Part shown: piece by piece, positions 33,163 through 41,073 of the stretch
How positions within the stretch are numbered: the first letter of the stretch is position 1
Layout: each line of letters starts with the position of its first letter
Source: Chlorobium sp.
GTDB lineage: Bacteria; Bacteroidota; Chlorobiia; Chlorobiales; Chlorobiaceae
NCBI GenBank assembly: GCA_028280025.1
Contig: JANQMO010000020.1
Span: 1-50,069, forward strand
Length of the DNA stretch: 50,069 bases
Direction of reading: 5' to 3'
Made by a program: the position numbers and the translations under genes
The notes under the pieces: generated by a model
What the model saw: only the letters and a program-made list of their open reading frames with translations
Databases searched by the model: none
What the model was told of the DNA's origin: nothing

Positions 33163-33741
33163 TTACCCAAAAAGTGAAAACTTCACGTTCAGCACCATGG
33201 TCAAATCAACCAGACCATGTAAAACAAACACCGAAGGCAGATCGCGGTACCAGAAAAAGCTCAATGCCCAGCTTCCGGCAATCATGATCTGCGTCGGCAT
33301 GAATAACGGCTTGAGCGGGCTTGACTGGTTGATATGTTCCGGCAGGAAGTCAAGCCAAAACAGGGCATGTATAAAACCGCTATAGATCATGAAACCGACA
33401 AAACCTGCCGTAAACAGCGCCCACGCATTCTTTGTGACCAGTCCGGCCAGCTTTTCTCCAATGACAAAAGCTGCGTAAAACAGAAACGTTTCAGCAATAC
33501 CGTTCCCCACCGTGAAAACAATGACTGTAGCAATGTCGAGCGGTCTCCCGCCGTCAAACGTCGAATTCGTATAAATGACTGCGTTGAAGATTACGATCAG
33601 AAGAGAGACGCCAAGCAGAATCATGCGGCGACGATCAAAAGTCATGTTGTAGCTGAAGGTTTCCTTCCGGAAAAAAGCCAGCCCGATCACAACGGCGATA
33701 AACCAGTACGTAAAGACTTTTGCTGAGATTGACCATTCCAT
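33163..33741 (-). CDS. polytopic membrane protein, distantly CPBP-like
   Basis: The 192-residue protein has six hydrophobic segments. The segments GIAETFLFYAAF, SGFIHALFWLD and FVLHGLVDLTM are placed like the three motifs of CPBP (Abi/CAAX protease and related) membrane proteins (EExxR, FxxxH, HxxxD/N). Motif 1 has one Glu instead of two and no Arg, so protease activity is doubtful. No partner gene is evident. Family assignment is tentative, and it could be an unrelated small membrane protein. Confidence 0.6.
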   Translation of the reverse strand: MEWSISAKVFTYWFIAVVIGLAFFRKETFSYNMTFDRRRMILLGVSLLIVIFNAVIYTNSTFDGGRPLDIATVIVFTVGNGIAETFLFYAAFVIGEKLAGLVTKNAWALFTAGFVGFMIYSGFIHALFWLDFLPEHINQSSPLKPLFMPTQIMIAGSWALSFFWYRDLPSVFVLHGLVDLTMVLNVKFSLFG

Positions 33742-33807
33742 AAGAACTTGTATTTTAAATAATTAGAGAGACAGTTATTGTACGCCAAATCTGATTTGAG
33801 CGATTTT

Positions 33808-33877
33808 CGAACGTGCCAAGTACATTATAAAATATTGTTTCCAATAGAACTATCACTTTTGAGCGTGCATTGAAACA
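33808..33877. repeat. second dispersed repeat type, copy 2
   Basis: This stretch (CATTATAAAATATTGTTTCC, then AGCGTGCATTGAAACACTC) matches 25980-26058 with interruptions. It lies between the stop of lipA and the start of the upstream membrane protein gene (both minus strand). No reading frame runs through it. Confidence 0.5.
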
Positions 33878-33878
33878 C

Positions 33879-34739
33879 TCAATATGGTTGCAGGGATGCT
33901 GCTGCATTATATGAACTTCTCACGTAAGGCCCGGACTGTACGTTCCGGAAACCGAGACCTTCGGCATACACCCTGTAACACTCAAAGCGTTCCGGCGTTA
34001 CGTAGCTCTGAACAGGGTAGTGACGGGGTGAGGGCTGAAGATACTGCCCGATAGTGACATGCCGGCAACCCGTGTCTGCAAGATCGTCGAGAACACTCAA
34101 TATCTGATCTTCCGTTTCGCCCATACCCACCATCAGTCCTGATTTTGTAGTAAGACCGAAATCGTGTCTGGCCTTGCGAAGAACCTCGAGGGAACGCTCA
34201 TAATCAGCCTGGGGCCTGACAGCTTCGTAAAGGGAAGGAACGGTTTCGACGTTATGATTCAGTATGTCCGGCCTCGTACTCATAATCCTTTCAAGTGCCT
34301 TCTGATCGCCCTTGAAATCAGGAATGAGGCATTCAACGGTCGTATCCGGATTTTCCCTCCTGACGGCAATGACTGTTTCTGCCCAGGCGGATGAGCCGCC
34401 ATCCTCGAGATCGTCTCGCGCGACGCTTGTCAGCACGGCATGACCGAGACGCATCTTTCCGACCGCACGGGCTATTCGTTCAGGTTCATCGGGTGAGGGA
34501 AGCGGGGGGGATGCCAACGTTGTTACTGCGCAGAATCGGCAGCCCCTTGTACAGCTGTCGCCGAGAAGCAGAAACGTAGCCGTCCCGGAAGACCAGCACT
34601 CGTGCAGGTTCGGGCATTGGGCCGACCTGCAGACGGTATTGAGGCCGTTCTGCGAAACCAGCATTTTAGTGGCTGCAAAATGAGCCGCTCCGCCAAAACG
34701 CATCTTCAGCCACTCCGGTTTTCTCAATTCGCTTTTCAT
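33879..34739 (-). CDS. lipA: lipoyl synthase
   Basis: LipA inserts two sulfurs into the octanoyl group on the E2 and H proteins. The 286-residue radical SAM enzyme has both iron-sulfur motifs: auxiliary cluster CRSAQCPNLHEC (C37, C42, C48) and radical SAM CTRGCRFC (C63, C67, C70). A C-terminal RSSY (the cluster-ligating Ser) is also present. AAGAGG precedes the ATG. The gene is transcribed divergently from the carbonic anhydrase gene; no lipB is adjacent. Confidence 0.97.
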   Translation of the reverse strand: MKSELRKPEWLKMRFGGAAHFAATKMLVSQNGLNTVCRSAQCPNLHECWSSGTATFLLLGDSCTRGCRFCAVTTLASPPLPSPDEPERIARAVGKMRLGHAVLTSVARDDLEDGGSSAWAETVIAVRRENPDTTVECLIPDFKGDQKALERIMSTRPDILNHNVETVPSLYEAVRPQADYERSLEVLRKARHDFGLTTKSGLMVGMGETEDQILSVLDDLADTGCRHVTIGQYLQPSPRHYPVQSYVTPERFECYRVYAEGLGFRNVQSGPYVRSSYNAAASLQPY

Positions 34740-34847
34740 TGAATTTAACCTCTTAAGTCAATGAATATAATGAAGAACAGACCTTTTTTTGGTACTTTTC
34801 CAGAGTTGTCATCCCCCTCTTGCAAAAAAACGTTTGACCAAAGATAC

Positions 34848-35456
34848 ATGAGCGATATTGACATTCTTTTTGAAAAGAACCGGCAATGGGCCGAAGCGAT
34901 CAAAGAATCCGATCCCGATTTTTTTCTGCAGCTCTCCAAACAGCAGAATCCCGATTATCTCTGGATCGGCTGCTCCGACAGCCGCGTTCCCTCAAACCAG
35001 ATAACCGGACTCCTGCCTGGAGACATATTCGTACACCGGAACATCGCCAATGTTGTGGATATCTCGGACATCAACTGCCTGTCGGTCATCCAGTATGCTG
35101 TTGAAGCACTTGGAATAAAACACATTATCGTTTGCGGGCACTACGGCTGCGGCGGAGTGAAAGCGGCAATGGAGAAGAAGGATCACGGCCTGATCGACAA
35201 ATGGCTGGAGCATATCAGGAAGGTCTACCTCAAACACCGCGATGAAATCGACTCGATTGGAGACGAGTCATTGAAAATCAACAGGTTGTGTGAGCTGAAC
35301 GTCGTAGAGCAGGTACGTCATGTGTGTTCGACGGATATCGTAAGGAAGGCGTGGGATTCGGGAAAGGAGCTTGCTGTCCACGGGTTGATTTACGGCCTCG
35401 AGAACGGTATTCTGCATGATCTGGGGATAAGCAAAACATCCCCATCCGGTGTGTGA
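34848..35456 (+). CDS. beta-class carbonic anhydrase
   Basis: This zinc enzyme interconverts CO2 and bicarbonate and supplies carboxylating enzymes of the reverse TCA cycle. The start is placed at ATG 34848 (MSDIDILFEKNRQWA), which aligns with the normal N-terminus of E. coli Can; an ATG 29 codons upstream would add sequence with no counterpart. The 202-residue protein has zinc ligands C42, H98 and C101 (CSDSRV, HYGCGG) and the Asp44-Arg46 pair, in exact Can spacing. It is monocistronic, divergent from lipA. Confidence 0.95.
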   Translation: MSDIDILFEKNRQWAEAIKESDPDFFLQLSKQQNPDYLWIGCSDSRVPSNQITGLLPGDIFVHRNIANVVDISDINCLSVIQYAVEALGIKHIIVCGHYGCGGVKAAMEKKDHGLIDKWLEHIRKVYLKHRDEIDSIGDESLKINRLCELNVVEQVRHVCSTDIVRKAWDSGKELAVHGLIYGLENGILHDLGISKTSPSGV

Positions 35457-35489
35457 TCGCGGCCTCTGAAAGGCGCTCCCGGATGGGGA
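35439..35489. terminator. long-stem hairpin between convergent genes
   Basis: A perfect 11-bp inverted repeat (TCCCCATCCGG at 35439-35449 and CCGGATGGGGA at 35479-35489) spans the carbonic anhydrase stop codon. A nested GCCT/AGGC stem sits within the 29-nt loop. No T-run follows, so it may block read-through between the convergent genes by RNA structure rather than act as a typical intrinsic terminator. Confidence 0.5.
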
Positions 35490-35508
35490 CGCGCTGCTCT
35501 TTGAACCC

Positions 35509-35970
35509 TTATCGTCCGAATCGTCCGTCTCTGCGTTCCTTCATCATACCCAGTATCAGCCTGCGGGTATCCATTTTCCGTTTCTGCTCGGCAGTCAGGA
35601 TACTGCGCAGATAAATGATTCCTTTGGTGCGCTCAGCAATTATCCTGCCTTTTACATTGCCGATTTTGTTTGACAGACGGTCGATCTTCTGCGTGTTCGG
35701 TGATTTGACACTCGCCGCTTCGGCAAGATCGAGTCGAAGCGTCTCCAGATCACCCTTAAGCCTGATCACCCTTTTGTGCCGGCTCATCCTGTCGGCCTTG
35801 AGCAAATCGATCTGGTTTTCCGTCAGATCGAGACCTTTGAACATGCCCGGCCTGCCGTTCAAACCGTTCGGTCCTTTTCCGGGCCTTGCATCGGCCTGCA
35901 TGACCGTTGCAGGAACCATCATCAGCGCAAAAAGCGCAATCATCATCGTCTTCTTCACATTCGCAATCAT
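35509..35970 (-). CDS. periplasmic Spy/CpxP-like (LTxxQ) protein
   Basis: The 153-residue protein has a signal peptide (VPATVMQADA cleavage region, about residue 28). An all-helical mature part contains the CpxP/Spy motifs LDLTENQIDLLKADR (first LTxxQ, near 47-52) and ILTAEQKRKMD near 124 (second). Such proteins are periplasmic chaperones or metal sensors (CnrX, ZraP) that regulate an envelope-stress sigma factor. It lies 34 bp after the anti-sigma gene on the same strand with AGGAGT before the ATG, so a sensor-anti-sigma-sigma module is likely. Confidence 0.88.
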   Translation of the reverse strand: MIANVKKTMMIALFALMMVPATVMQADARPGKGPNGLNGRPGMFKGLDLTENQIDLLKADRMSRHKRVIRLKGDLETLRLDLAEAASVKSPNTQKIDRLSNKIGNVKGRIIAERTKGIIYLRSILTAEQKRKMDTRRLILGMMKERRDGRFGR

Positions 35971-36004
35971 TGAAGTACTCCTTTTTTTGCATTGTTACTG
36001 GAAA

Positions 36005-36478
36005 TTATTGATTGATATAGGTTGTAAGAGTGTCGGAAACACCAAAGTCCTCATACCTGAAACCGGTATCGTAATCACCGATGCCGTCTTCCATACCAAT
36101 AGCCTCAAAGTCTTCGGCGTATGCCTCCAGTACCTGCAGCGTCGTCATGTCGGAACTGTCTTTCGAGAAAAACACCGGCGAAAGAACAACCGCCAGAAGA
36201 ACAGCTGCTGCCGCCACAGCCGGTACCGCCAGCCTGAATATTTTGGACTGTTTTCCGTGAATCTTTCCGGCTTTGGCAAGTACCTCGTCTGCCAGAGCAG
36301 GAGGAACTGTATCAGCCCTGCTTTCCTTAAGGGCCTCGGCCGCAAATGCATATTCATCGGCGAGTTTTCGGCAATCAGCACACTCTGAAAGATGTTGTTC
36401 CAGTTCATTTACCTGACCGCCCTCGAGCAAACCCAGCTCCCTGTCGGCTATCAGTTCTTCAGCATTTTTGCAGTTCAC
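36005..36478 (-). CDS. membrane-anchored anti-sigma factor with zinc finger (zf-HC2)
   Basis: The 157-residue protein has an N-terminal zf-HC2 domain with HLSECADC (His-x3-Cys-x2-Cys, near residues 29-36). An Ala-rich transmembrane helix is at about 82-104, and a periplasmic acidic tail follows. It starts with GTG (overlapping the last 20 bases of the sigma gene), with AGGAG 7 nt upstream. This is the standard ASD fold that holds an ECF sigma factor at the membrane. The periplasmic tail may contact the CpxP-like protein encoded downstream. Confidence 0.9.
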   Translation of the reverse strand: MNCKNAEELIADRELGLLEGGQVNELEQHLSECADCRKLADEYAFAAEALKESRADTVPPALADEVLAKAGKIHGKQSKIFRLAVPAVAAAAVLLAVVLSPVFFSKDSSDMTTLQVLEAYAEDFEAIGMEDGIGDYDTGFRYEDFGVSDTLTTYINQ

Positions 36479-37016
36479 TGTAATCTCCTGCTTTTGTGTA
36501 ACTTTCTTTAAAGGCCATCAAACCGCGCCTCAGACGGGTTTTCACGGTTTCCGGCGATATGCCGAGCACTTCGGCAATTTCATGAAGCTTCAGATCGGCC
36601 TCGAACCGTAGTGCAAGGCACTCCCGGTAGATCGGTTTCAACGTTGTCAGCGCATGCCGTACACGTTCTTTCCGTTCACCTTCGAGCACTCCCTTACAAG
36701 CTGTTTCTTCGATAACCTCCACCGGCATGTTGTCGCTTCCTGGTATTTCACGCCTGTTTCTCAGCTTCTGCCGGCCGAGATTCATGGCCAGTTTAAAAAA
36801 CCAGGGTTCGAAGGGCCTTTCGGGATCATACCTGTCTCTTTTCTCATACGCATGGAGAAACACATCCTGGCTGAAATCCTTTGCATCGTCAACTGATCCT
36901 AACAACTTCAGGCCGATCCCGAATACAGAACCCTGGTAACGTTCAATCACATTTCGAAGAGCCTCGAAGTCTCCGTCGTGAAATTTCTTTGCACTGTCCT
37001 GATCGATACCTTTCAT
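36459..37016 (-). CDS. ECF-family RNA polymerase sigma factor
   Basis: The 185-residue sigma has region 2 (DFSQDVFLHAYEKRDRY then PFEPWFFKLAMNLGRQKLRNR in the following stretch) and region 4 with ALRFEADLKLHEIAEVLG and the helix-turn-helix SPETVKTRLRRGLMAF. AAGGAG precedes the ATG. Gene order sigma, anti-sigma (overlapping), CpxP-like protein is the operon. Such sigma factors control envelope or metal stress regulons, and an autoregulated promoter would lie in 37017-37100, where I could not identify a clear consensus. Confidence 0.92.
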   Translation of the reverse strand: MKGIDQDSAKKFHDGDFEALRNVIERYQGSVFGIGLKLLGSVDDAKDFSQDVFLHAYEKRDRYDPERPFEPWFFKLAMNLGRQKLRNRREIPGSDNMPVEVIEETACKGVLEGERKERVRHALTTLKPIYRECLALRFEADLKLHEIAEVLGISPETVKTRLRRGLMAFKESYTKAGDYSELQKC

Positions 37017-37208
37017 CGGCTCCTTTTATAGTTTCTATGCCCGAATACCTGGAAATGTTTCAACTTTGACGACAATAATATGGGAAATAGGTAATAGGGA
37101 ATCGGTATTGGGAAAAAATGAACAACAGGCAGCGGACTTCGTTTACAGGAGCCGGGACGAAAATCTTGTATACATGCCAGGTGAAGAGACTGGTGATTTC
37201 CCTCCTTC

Positions 37209-37232
37209 CTCCTGCGCACGAAGTGCGCTACT
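37209..37232. repeat. dispersed GCGCA-GAAG-TGCGC repeat, copy 2
   Basis: A near-identical copy of 32301-32324 (one base differs in the GCGCA-C/A-GAAG centre and one near the end). It can form a short GCGCA/TGCGC stem. The two copies are about 4.9 kb apart in unrelated spacers. Confidence 0.6.
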
Positions 37233-37297
37233 ACTGGCTACTTACTCCCTTGCCGCCATTCACGATTTTGTTTTAGCATCAAAACAATTTTACTTTA

Positions 37298-37323
37298 ATA
37301 TTGTAACAATCCTTCAACAATAT
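37298..37323 (+). promoter_or_regulatory. inverted repeat upstream of parA
   Basis: ATATTGT at 37298-37304 and ACAATAT at 37317-37323 (12-bp spacer) form a perfect 7-bp inverted repeat 18 bp before the parA ATG. This is the usual place for autoregulation by a ParA/ParG-type pair. A TTTAATATTG string overlaps it and could hold the -10 element. Confidence 0.5.
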
Positions 37324-37341
37324 CAATCCAGCATCGCGCTT

Positions 37342-37986
37342 ATGATCATTCTCATCGGGAGCCAGAAAGGCGGGTGCGGTAAATCGACCATAGCGGTCAA
37401 TGTCGCCTCTTCGCTTGCGCTTGATCACGACGCTGACGTTCTGCTTGTCGATGCCGATTCACAGCGTTCGGTAGCCCGCTGGGTCCAGGACAGGCAGAAC
37501 CGGCAGGATATCAAGGACATCCCCTGTGTCCAGATTTCCGGTGATGTCAGGAAAAACCTCAAAGACCTTGCAGGAAGGTACGATCACCTTGTTGTCGACG
37601 TTGCCGGCAAGGACTCGAGCGAGCTGCGGTCGGGACTGTCTGTCGCCGACGTGCTCCTCAGCCCCCTGCGTCCTTCGCAGTACGATCTCGATACCCTGCC
37701 GCATCTGGCCGAGGTCTATTCGATGGCAAAGGATTTCAACGAAAAGCTGAGAGCAACCCTCGTGCTGAACCTCTGCCCGACAAATCCCGTTATCAGGGAA
37801 GCCGAAGAAGCACGGACTTATCTTGAGGAATTTCCTGAATTCGTGCTTGCCGAAACAATGATCAACGACAGAAAAGCCTATCGCGATTCCGTTTCGGAAG
37901 GAAGGAGTGCGCTGGAGTGGAAGGATCCAAAAGCAGCCGATTCAATCCGTTTACTTACCAAGGAGGTTTTATTGCTTCATGCCTAA
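37342..37986 (+). CDS. ParA-family ATPase (short type)
   Basis: The start is placed at ATG 37342; the open frame upstream is repeat DNA. The 214-residue protein has the deviant Walker A KGGCGKST (K9-T16) with the extra signature Lys. VLLVDADSQRSVARW follows (Walker A', about residues 34-48), and DHLVVDVAGKDSSELR (Walker B region, about 80-95). It lacks an N-terminal DNA-binding domain, so it is the small ParA/MinD-like class that positions plasmids, chemoreceptors or organelles. It overlaps the next gene by 8 bases, and AGGAGG lies in the overlap for that gene. Confidence 0.88.
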   Translation: MIILIGSQKGGCGKSTIAVNVASSLALDHDADVLLVDADSQRSVARWVQDRQNRQDIKDIPCVQISGDVRKNLKDLAGRYDHLVVDVAGKDSSELRSGLSVADVLLSPLRPSQYDLDTLPHLAEVYSMAKDFNEKLRATLVLNLCPTNPVIREAEEARTYLEEFPEFVLAETMINDRKAYRDSVSEGRSALEWKDPKAADSIRLLTKEVLLLHA

Positions 37987-38227
37987 ACCACGTTCACGAT
38001 TCCAGGAAAATACAAAACCGTCGATTGACGATTTCATACGCGAACCCGAACCGAGCGTCCTTAAGGCACTCGATAAAAACGCCCCGAGAAAGTTCAAAAC
38101 AATTTCACTTCCCATGAACGAATACGAGTACCAGACACTTGCCGAAGCATGCCGCAAAAGCGGAAGAAGTGAAAAAAACCTGCTTCGCTTCGCAATGATC
38201 AAGTATGCCAAAGAGCTATCGGAATAG
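37979..38227 (+). CDS. small ParA partner, possible ribbon-helix-helix protein
   Basis: The 82-residue protein begins at ATG 37979 (AGGAGG 12 bases upstream, at 37961-37966), overlapping the parA stop. It has a flexible, charged N-terminal half (residues 1-38, with PKPRSRFQENTKPSIDD). The C-terminal part is FKTISLPMNEYEYQTLAEACRK then SEKNLLRFAMIKYAKEL, which fits a beta-strand plus two helices of a ribbon-helix-helix DNA-binding domain. This architecture is that of ParG-type partners (disordered arm plus RHH). RHH assignment is from pattern only. A terminator follows. Confidence 0.75.
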   Translation: MPKPRSRFQENTKPSIDDFIREPEPSVLKALDKNAPRKFKTISLPMNEYEYQTLAEACRKSGRSEKNLLRFAMIKYAKELSE

Positions 38228-38264
38228 CTTCGTAACAGCATCATATTGATTCCAATACAATCCC

Positions 38265-38299
38265 AAAAAGAGGCAGTCATGATAGAAAGCCTCTTTTTT
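38265..38299. terminator. bidirectional terminator after the parA pair
   Basis: A perfect 10-bp stem AAAAAGAGGC (38265-38274) with GCCTCTTTTT (38289-38298) has a 14-nt loop, A-rich on the left and T-rich on the right. It can stop the parA operon (plus) and the SDR gene at 38392 (minus). Confidence 0.92.
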
Positions 38300-38391
38300 G
38301 TTTTGCGTCACTCATATCAACATCATTTTGATATCATTTAACAACCTTAAAAGTATCGCAATGATAGCGATATGATAATGATTCGGCTGTA

Positions 38392-39084
38392 TTATACCGG
38401 AATCGATGCCCCGTTTACAGCAGCAGACGCATCAGAGGCGAGAAACAAAAGCACATCGGCTATCGCTTCAGGCCGGGTCCATTGTGAAAAATCGGCGTCC
38501 GGCATATCCCTTCTGTTGGCGGGAGTGTCGATTACGGCAGGCAGAACGCAATTTGCCCTTACGCCTGCCGAGCCGTTTTCTTTCGCCATGCATTCCGTCA
38601 GCCTTATGACAGACATTTTGGATACAACGTATGGCGCAAGGTTCGCTGCTCCTTGAAGGGCAGTTTGCGCACCGATGGTAACGATACTGCCGCGGCGTTG
38701 TTTTCGCATGTGCGGTATCACCGCTCTCGAAGCAAGAAAGACCGTCCTGACGTTCATGTTCTGGAGCGAATCCCATGTATCCTCATCGAGCTCATGTACC
38801 GGAGGTCCCATGGTAAAACCGCCGGCAATCGTGAGCAGCACATCGATCGAGCCGTATGCGAAGAGAGCTGTATCGACAGCCTTTTCAATGTCCCTGGCAT
38901 CAGTGAGCTCACATTGCATGCATGTTACGTTTTCCTTTTCTTTCCAGCGTTTTTCCAGGGAATCAACGTTCCTGTCCAGGAGAACAAGCCGGTAACCGGC
39001 ATCGTGAAATGTATCAGCCGTGCTGCCGCCAAGAGCCCCGGCTGCACCGGTAATCATGACAACCCTGTTGTTCCGCATATCCAT
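38392..39084 (-). CDS. classical short-chain dehydrogenase/reductase
   Basis: The start is placed at ATG 39084 (MDMRNNRVV), with AGGAGG about 6 nt upstream; a longer start at 39117 lacks an RBS. The 230-residue SDR has TGAAGALGG near residue 12, a Ser in IVTIGAQ, YVVSKMS (the Y-x3-K catalytic pair near 151-155) and LLTIAGG near 81. The strand ends in ASAAVNGASIPV, a normal SDR C-terminus. The substrate is unknown. It is convergent with the ParA partner, sharing the terminator at 38265-38299. Confidence 0.85.
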   Translation of the reverse strand: MDMRNNRVVMITGAAGALGGSTADTFHDAGYRLVLLDRNVDSLEKRWKEKENVTCMQCELTDARDIEKAVDTALFAYGSIDVLLTIAGGFTMGPPVHELDEDTWDSLQNMNVRTVFLASRAVIPHMRKQRRGSIVTIGAQTALQGAANLAPYVVSKMSVIRLTECMAKENGSAGVRANCVLPAVIDTPANRRDMPDADFSQWTRPEAIADVLLFLASDASAAVNGASIPV

Positions 39085-39467
39085 AAGAGCCTCCTGATGT
39101 AAATGAGTAAATCCCATATCGTATGTAACATGCCATTATATCCATTGTAACCTCATTTGTGCCTGTATACGATCCCCAAAACGACGAAACAGGAGAAGGG
39201 GCATGCCCCTCCAAAGGAACCACTTCAAGCAAAGAGCCGTGCGGTTTATCGGTTAGCAGTATTAAGAGCATTGATAAACGTCACCTATTTCTACGAAGTA
39301 TTATATTTGAAATAGAAGTTATAACCGCGGAGAAAATGATGATTGCGATGAAGCTCAACAACGAAGAGAAAACAGCGGAAGCCATCGTGTGGTGGCAGTC
39401 ATGGATATGGAAATGATCTTTTTAATTGTGGCTATGGCACGATGTCCTTATTCTTGAGGAGGTTATC
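39085..39467 (+). other. spacer with a possible 26-residue ORF before the Usp gene
   Basis: The 383-bp divergent spacer contains a short ORF at 39336-39416 (MMIAMKLNNEEKTAEAIVWWQ then SWIWK) with GGAG only three bases before its ATG. The peptide has a Trp-rich end and would be a tiny leader or membrane-interacting protein. It is unproven, and nothing else was recognised. Confidence 0.25.
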
Positions 39468-40412
39468 ATGAAAACATCTGGACGAATACTATTTATCAGC
39501 AGTGGAGGCGAAGAAACCGGCGGCACCGGTCTTCGTCAGGCGATTCAACTGGCACAAGCCGAAAATGCTGCGCTGACGATGATGTCCTTGTATCCTGACC
39601 TGCCGGAACAATATCATTATCTCCAAAAAAAGTTTGAAAATTTTCTTGAAACCGTCATTCAGAAGAGTCTGGATGCGGCGTGTTCTGATCTCGGCATTGC
39701 TGAAGGCTGTCCGGACTGCTCCGTCATTGTTCGTGAAACCGCACGGATCCCCCCTGCCATAAGAGTTATACGGGAGGTGATACATACCGGATATGATCTG
39801 GTTATCAAGGATGCCGAACCGATAACCGGAGGCAAAGGCTTCAAGGGCATGGATATGACACTCCTCAGAAAATGTCCGGCACCGATCTGGCTTGCCCGTT
39901 CGTCATCCCGCATGAGAAAGAAGAGCCGCATTACGGTTGCTGTTGATCCCGAAAGCAAGGAGACAGGGGAACATGAACTCTCTCTCAAGCTGCTCAGGAA
40001 GGCGTCCGATCTTGTCGGGATATTCAACGGGACGCTCGATGTCGTTTCATGCTGGGAATACGAATTTGAAAAAATACTGCGATATAAAGCATGGGTCAAT
40101 GTTCCCGAGTCGGAAATACAGGCAAATGTTGAAGAGTATAGAAAATCGCACAAACGTCGGTTAGACTCGCTTATTGAAGAGAGCGGTATACATTGCAAGC
40201 ACCATGTGCATCACATGCGAGGCGGCCCGGAAGAACTGATCCCTTCTTTTATAGAACAGCATTCCACAGACATACTTGTTATGGGCAGTGTGGCCAGGAC
40301 CGGCATTCCCGGCTTTTTAATAGGCAATACCGCTGAAAATATCTTTGAAAGCACTTCCTGTACACTGCTCGCGCTGAAACCTGATGGTTATGTTTCACCT
40401 GTAACCTTGTAA
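39468..40412 (+). CDS. tandem-domain universal stress protein (UspE-like)
   Basis: The start is placed at ATG 39468 with GAGGAGG at 39456-39462. The 314-residue protein has two Usp folds: residues 1-150 (ILFISSGGEETGG start, ending with VIKDAEP) and 155-305 (ITVAVDPESK start). The second half carries the ATP-binding loop VMGSVARTGIPGFLIGNTAE (G-x2-G-x9-G-S/T pattern). The first half lacks a clear glycine loop, so only one nucleotide site may be active. The family supports survival under stress. No adjacent partner. Confidence 0.9.
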   Translation: MKTSGRILFISSGGEETGGTGLRQAIQLAQAENAALTMMSLYPDLPEQYHYLQKKFENFLETVIQKSLDAACSDLGIAEGCPDCSVIVRETARIPPAIRVIREVIHTGYDLVIKDAEPITGGKGFKGMDMTLLRKCPAPIWLARSSSRMRKKSRITVAVDPESKETGEHELSLKLLRKASDLVGIFNGTLDVVSCWEYEFEKILRYKAWVNVPESEIQANVEEYRKSHKRRLDSLIEESGIHCKHHVHHMRGGPEELIPSFIEQHSTDILVMGSVARTGIPGFLIGNTAENIFESTSCTLLALKPDGYVSPVTL

Positions 40413-40560
40413 TGGCTGCTGCGTAATGTGTCATTGAGCACGCCGATAATCCGCTCCTGTTATAGCAATGAAGAGAACGCTTGTGATCACTTTTCCTGCA
40501 TCCATGGGTGCCATTATCGTTGATAGCCTGGACAAGGAGAATGAATTATTTTGCTTCTGC

Positions 40561-41073
40561 CTATGATTTAACCTTTTCTTTTTGCCGTTTGAGTGACGTC
40601 TGTTTTTTCGACACTGTGAGGGAACGTGCGCGAAGATAGAATGCAATGCCAAGCATACCGAAAACTGTTCCCGCGATAAGCGCTACTGTTCCGTAATCGT
40701 GCCGGGACGGAACGATAGGAGCTGAGAGTGAATCCAGGTCGTCGATCATGATTCTTTCACTGAAAGCATGCCCCATGCCGTCATTGACGAATACTGTCCA
40801 CACCCCTTGCCTGTCAGGCAGAAAAGCGAAACAGCCGTTTTTGTCCGTCCTTCCGTTCTGGTGTTCAAGCTTGCTTTCAAACGGCGAAAATATCTCCACG
40901 TCGGCAAAGGACATCGGTGTTTCATCGGCATAGGAAGCCTTCACCAGCACAGCGTTACCCTGACTGAACGAATGGACAACGCCATGTGCCATCACAGTAT
41001 TGACAAGCAAGACATGCAGGAATAACAGGAACAGGCAAAAAACACTCTGGTTGACAATGTGTTTTTCCATCAT
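40561..41073 (-). CDS. NikL-like nickel uptake accessory protein
   Basis: The start is placed at ATG 41073, which overlaps the preceding stop (ATGA); an ATG at 41082 is three codons earlier. The 170-residue protein has a signal peptide (VFCLFLLFLHVLLVN core). The mature part contains a beta-rich transthyretin-like domain (VLVKASYADETPMSFADVEIF and ARTDKNGCFAFL-like stretches), then a C-terminal membrane helix (GTVALIAGTVFGMLGIAFYL, about 130-149) and a basic tail. It resembles the NikL component reported with NikK in ECF nickel transporters. No NikM/Q/O gene is in this window. Confidence 0.65.
   Translation of the reverse strand: MMEKHIVNQSVFCLFLLFLHVLLVNTVMAHGVVHSFSQGNAVLVKASYADETPMSFADVEIFSPFESKLEHQNGRTDKNGCFAFLPDRQGVWTVFVNDGMGHAFSERIMIDDLDSLSAPIVPSRHDYGTVALIAGTVFGMLGIAFYLRARSLTVSKKQTSLKRQKEKVKS

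Larger units (their letters stand above)
37017..37341. other. spacer between the sigma operon and parA with dispersed repeats
   Basis: This 325-bp divergent spacer holds a GGTAATAGGG/GGTATTGGG-type short repeat near 37083-37110, the second copy of the GCGCA-GAAG-TGCGC repeat (37209-37232) followed by CTACTGGCTACTTACTCC, and the inverted repeat described separately. An open frame spanning it and running into parA is repeat-derived and lacks coding features. Confidence 0.6.

Noticed and set aside
37066..37341. N-terminal extension of ParA by about 92 codons
   Set aside because: The upstream part is dispersed repeat sequence, and a ParA-typical start (MIILIGSQKGG) lies at 37342.
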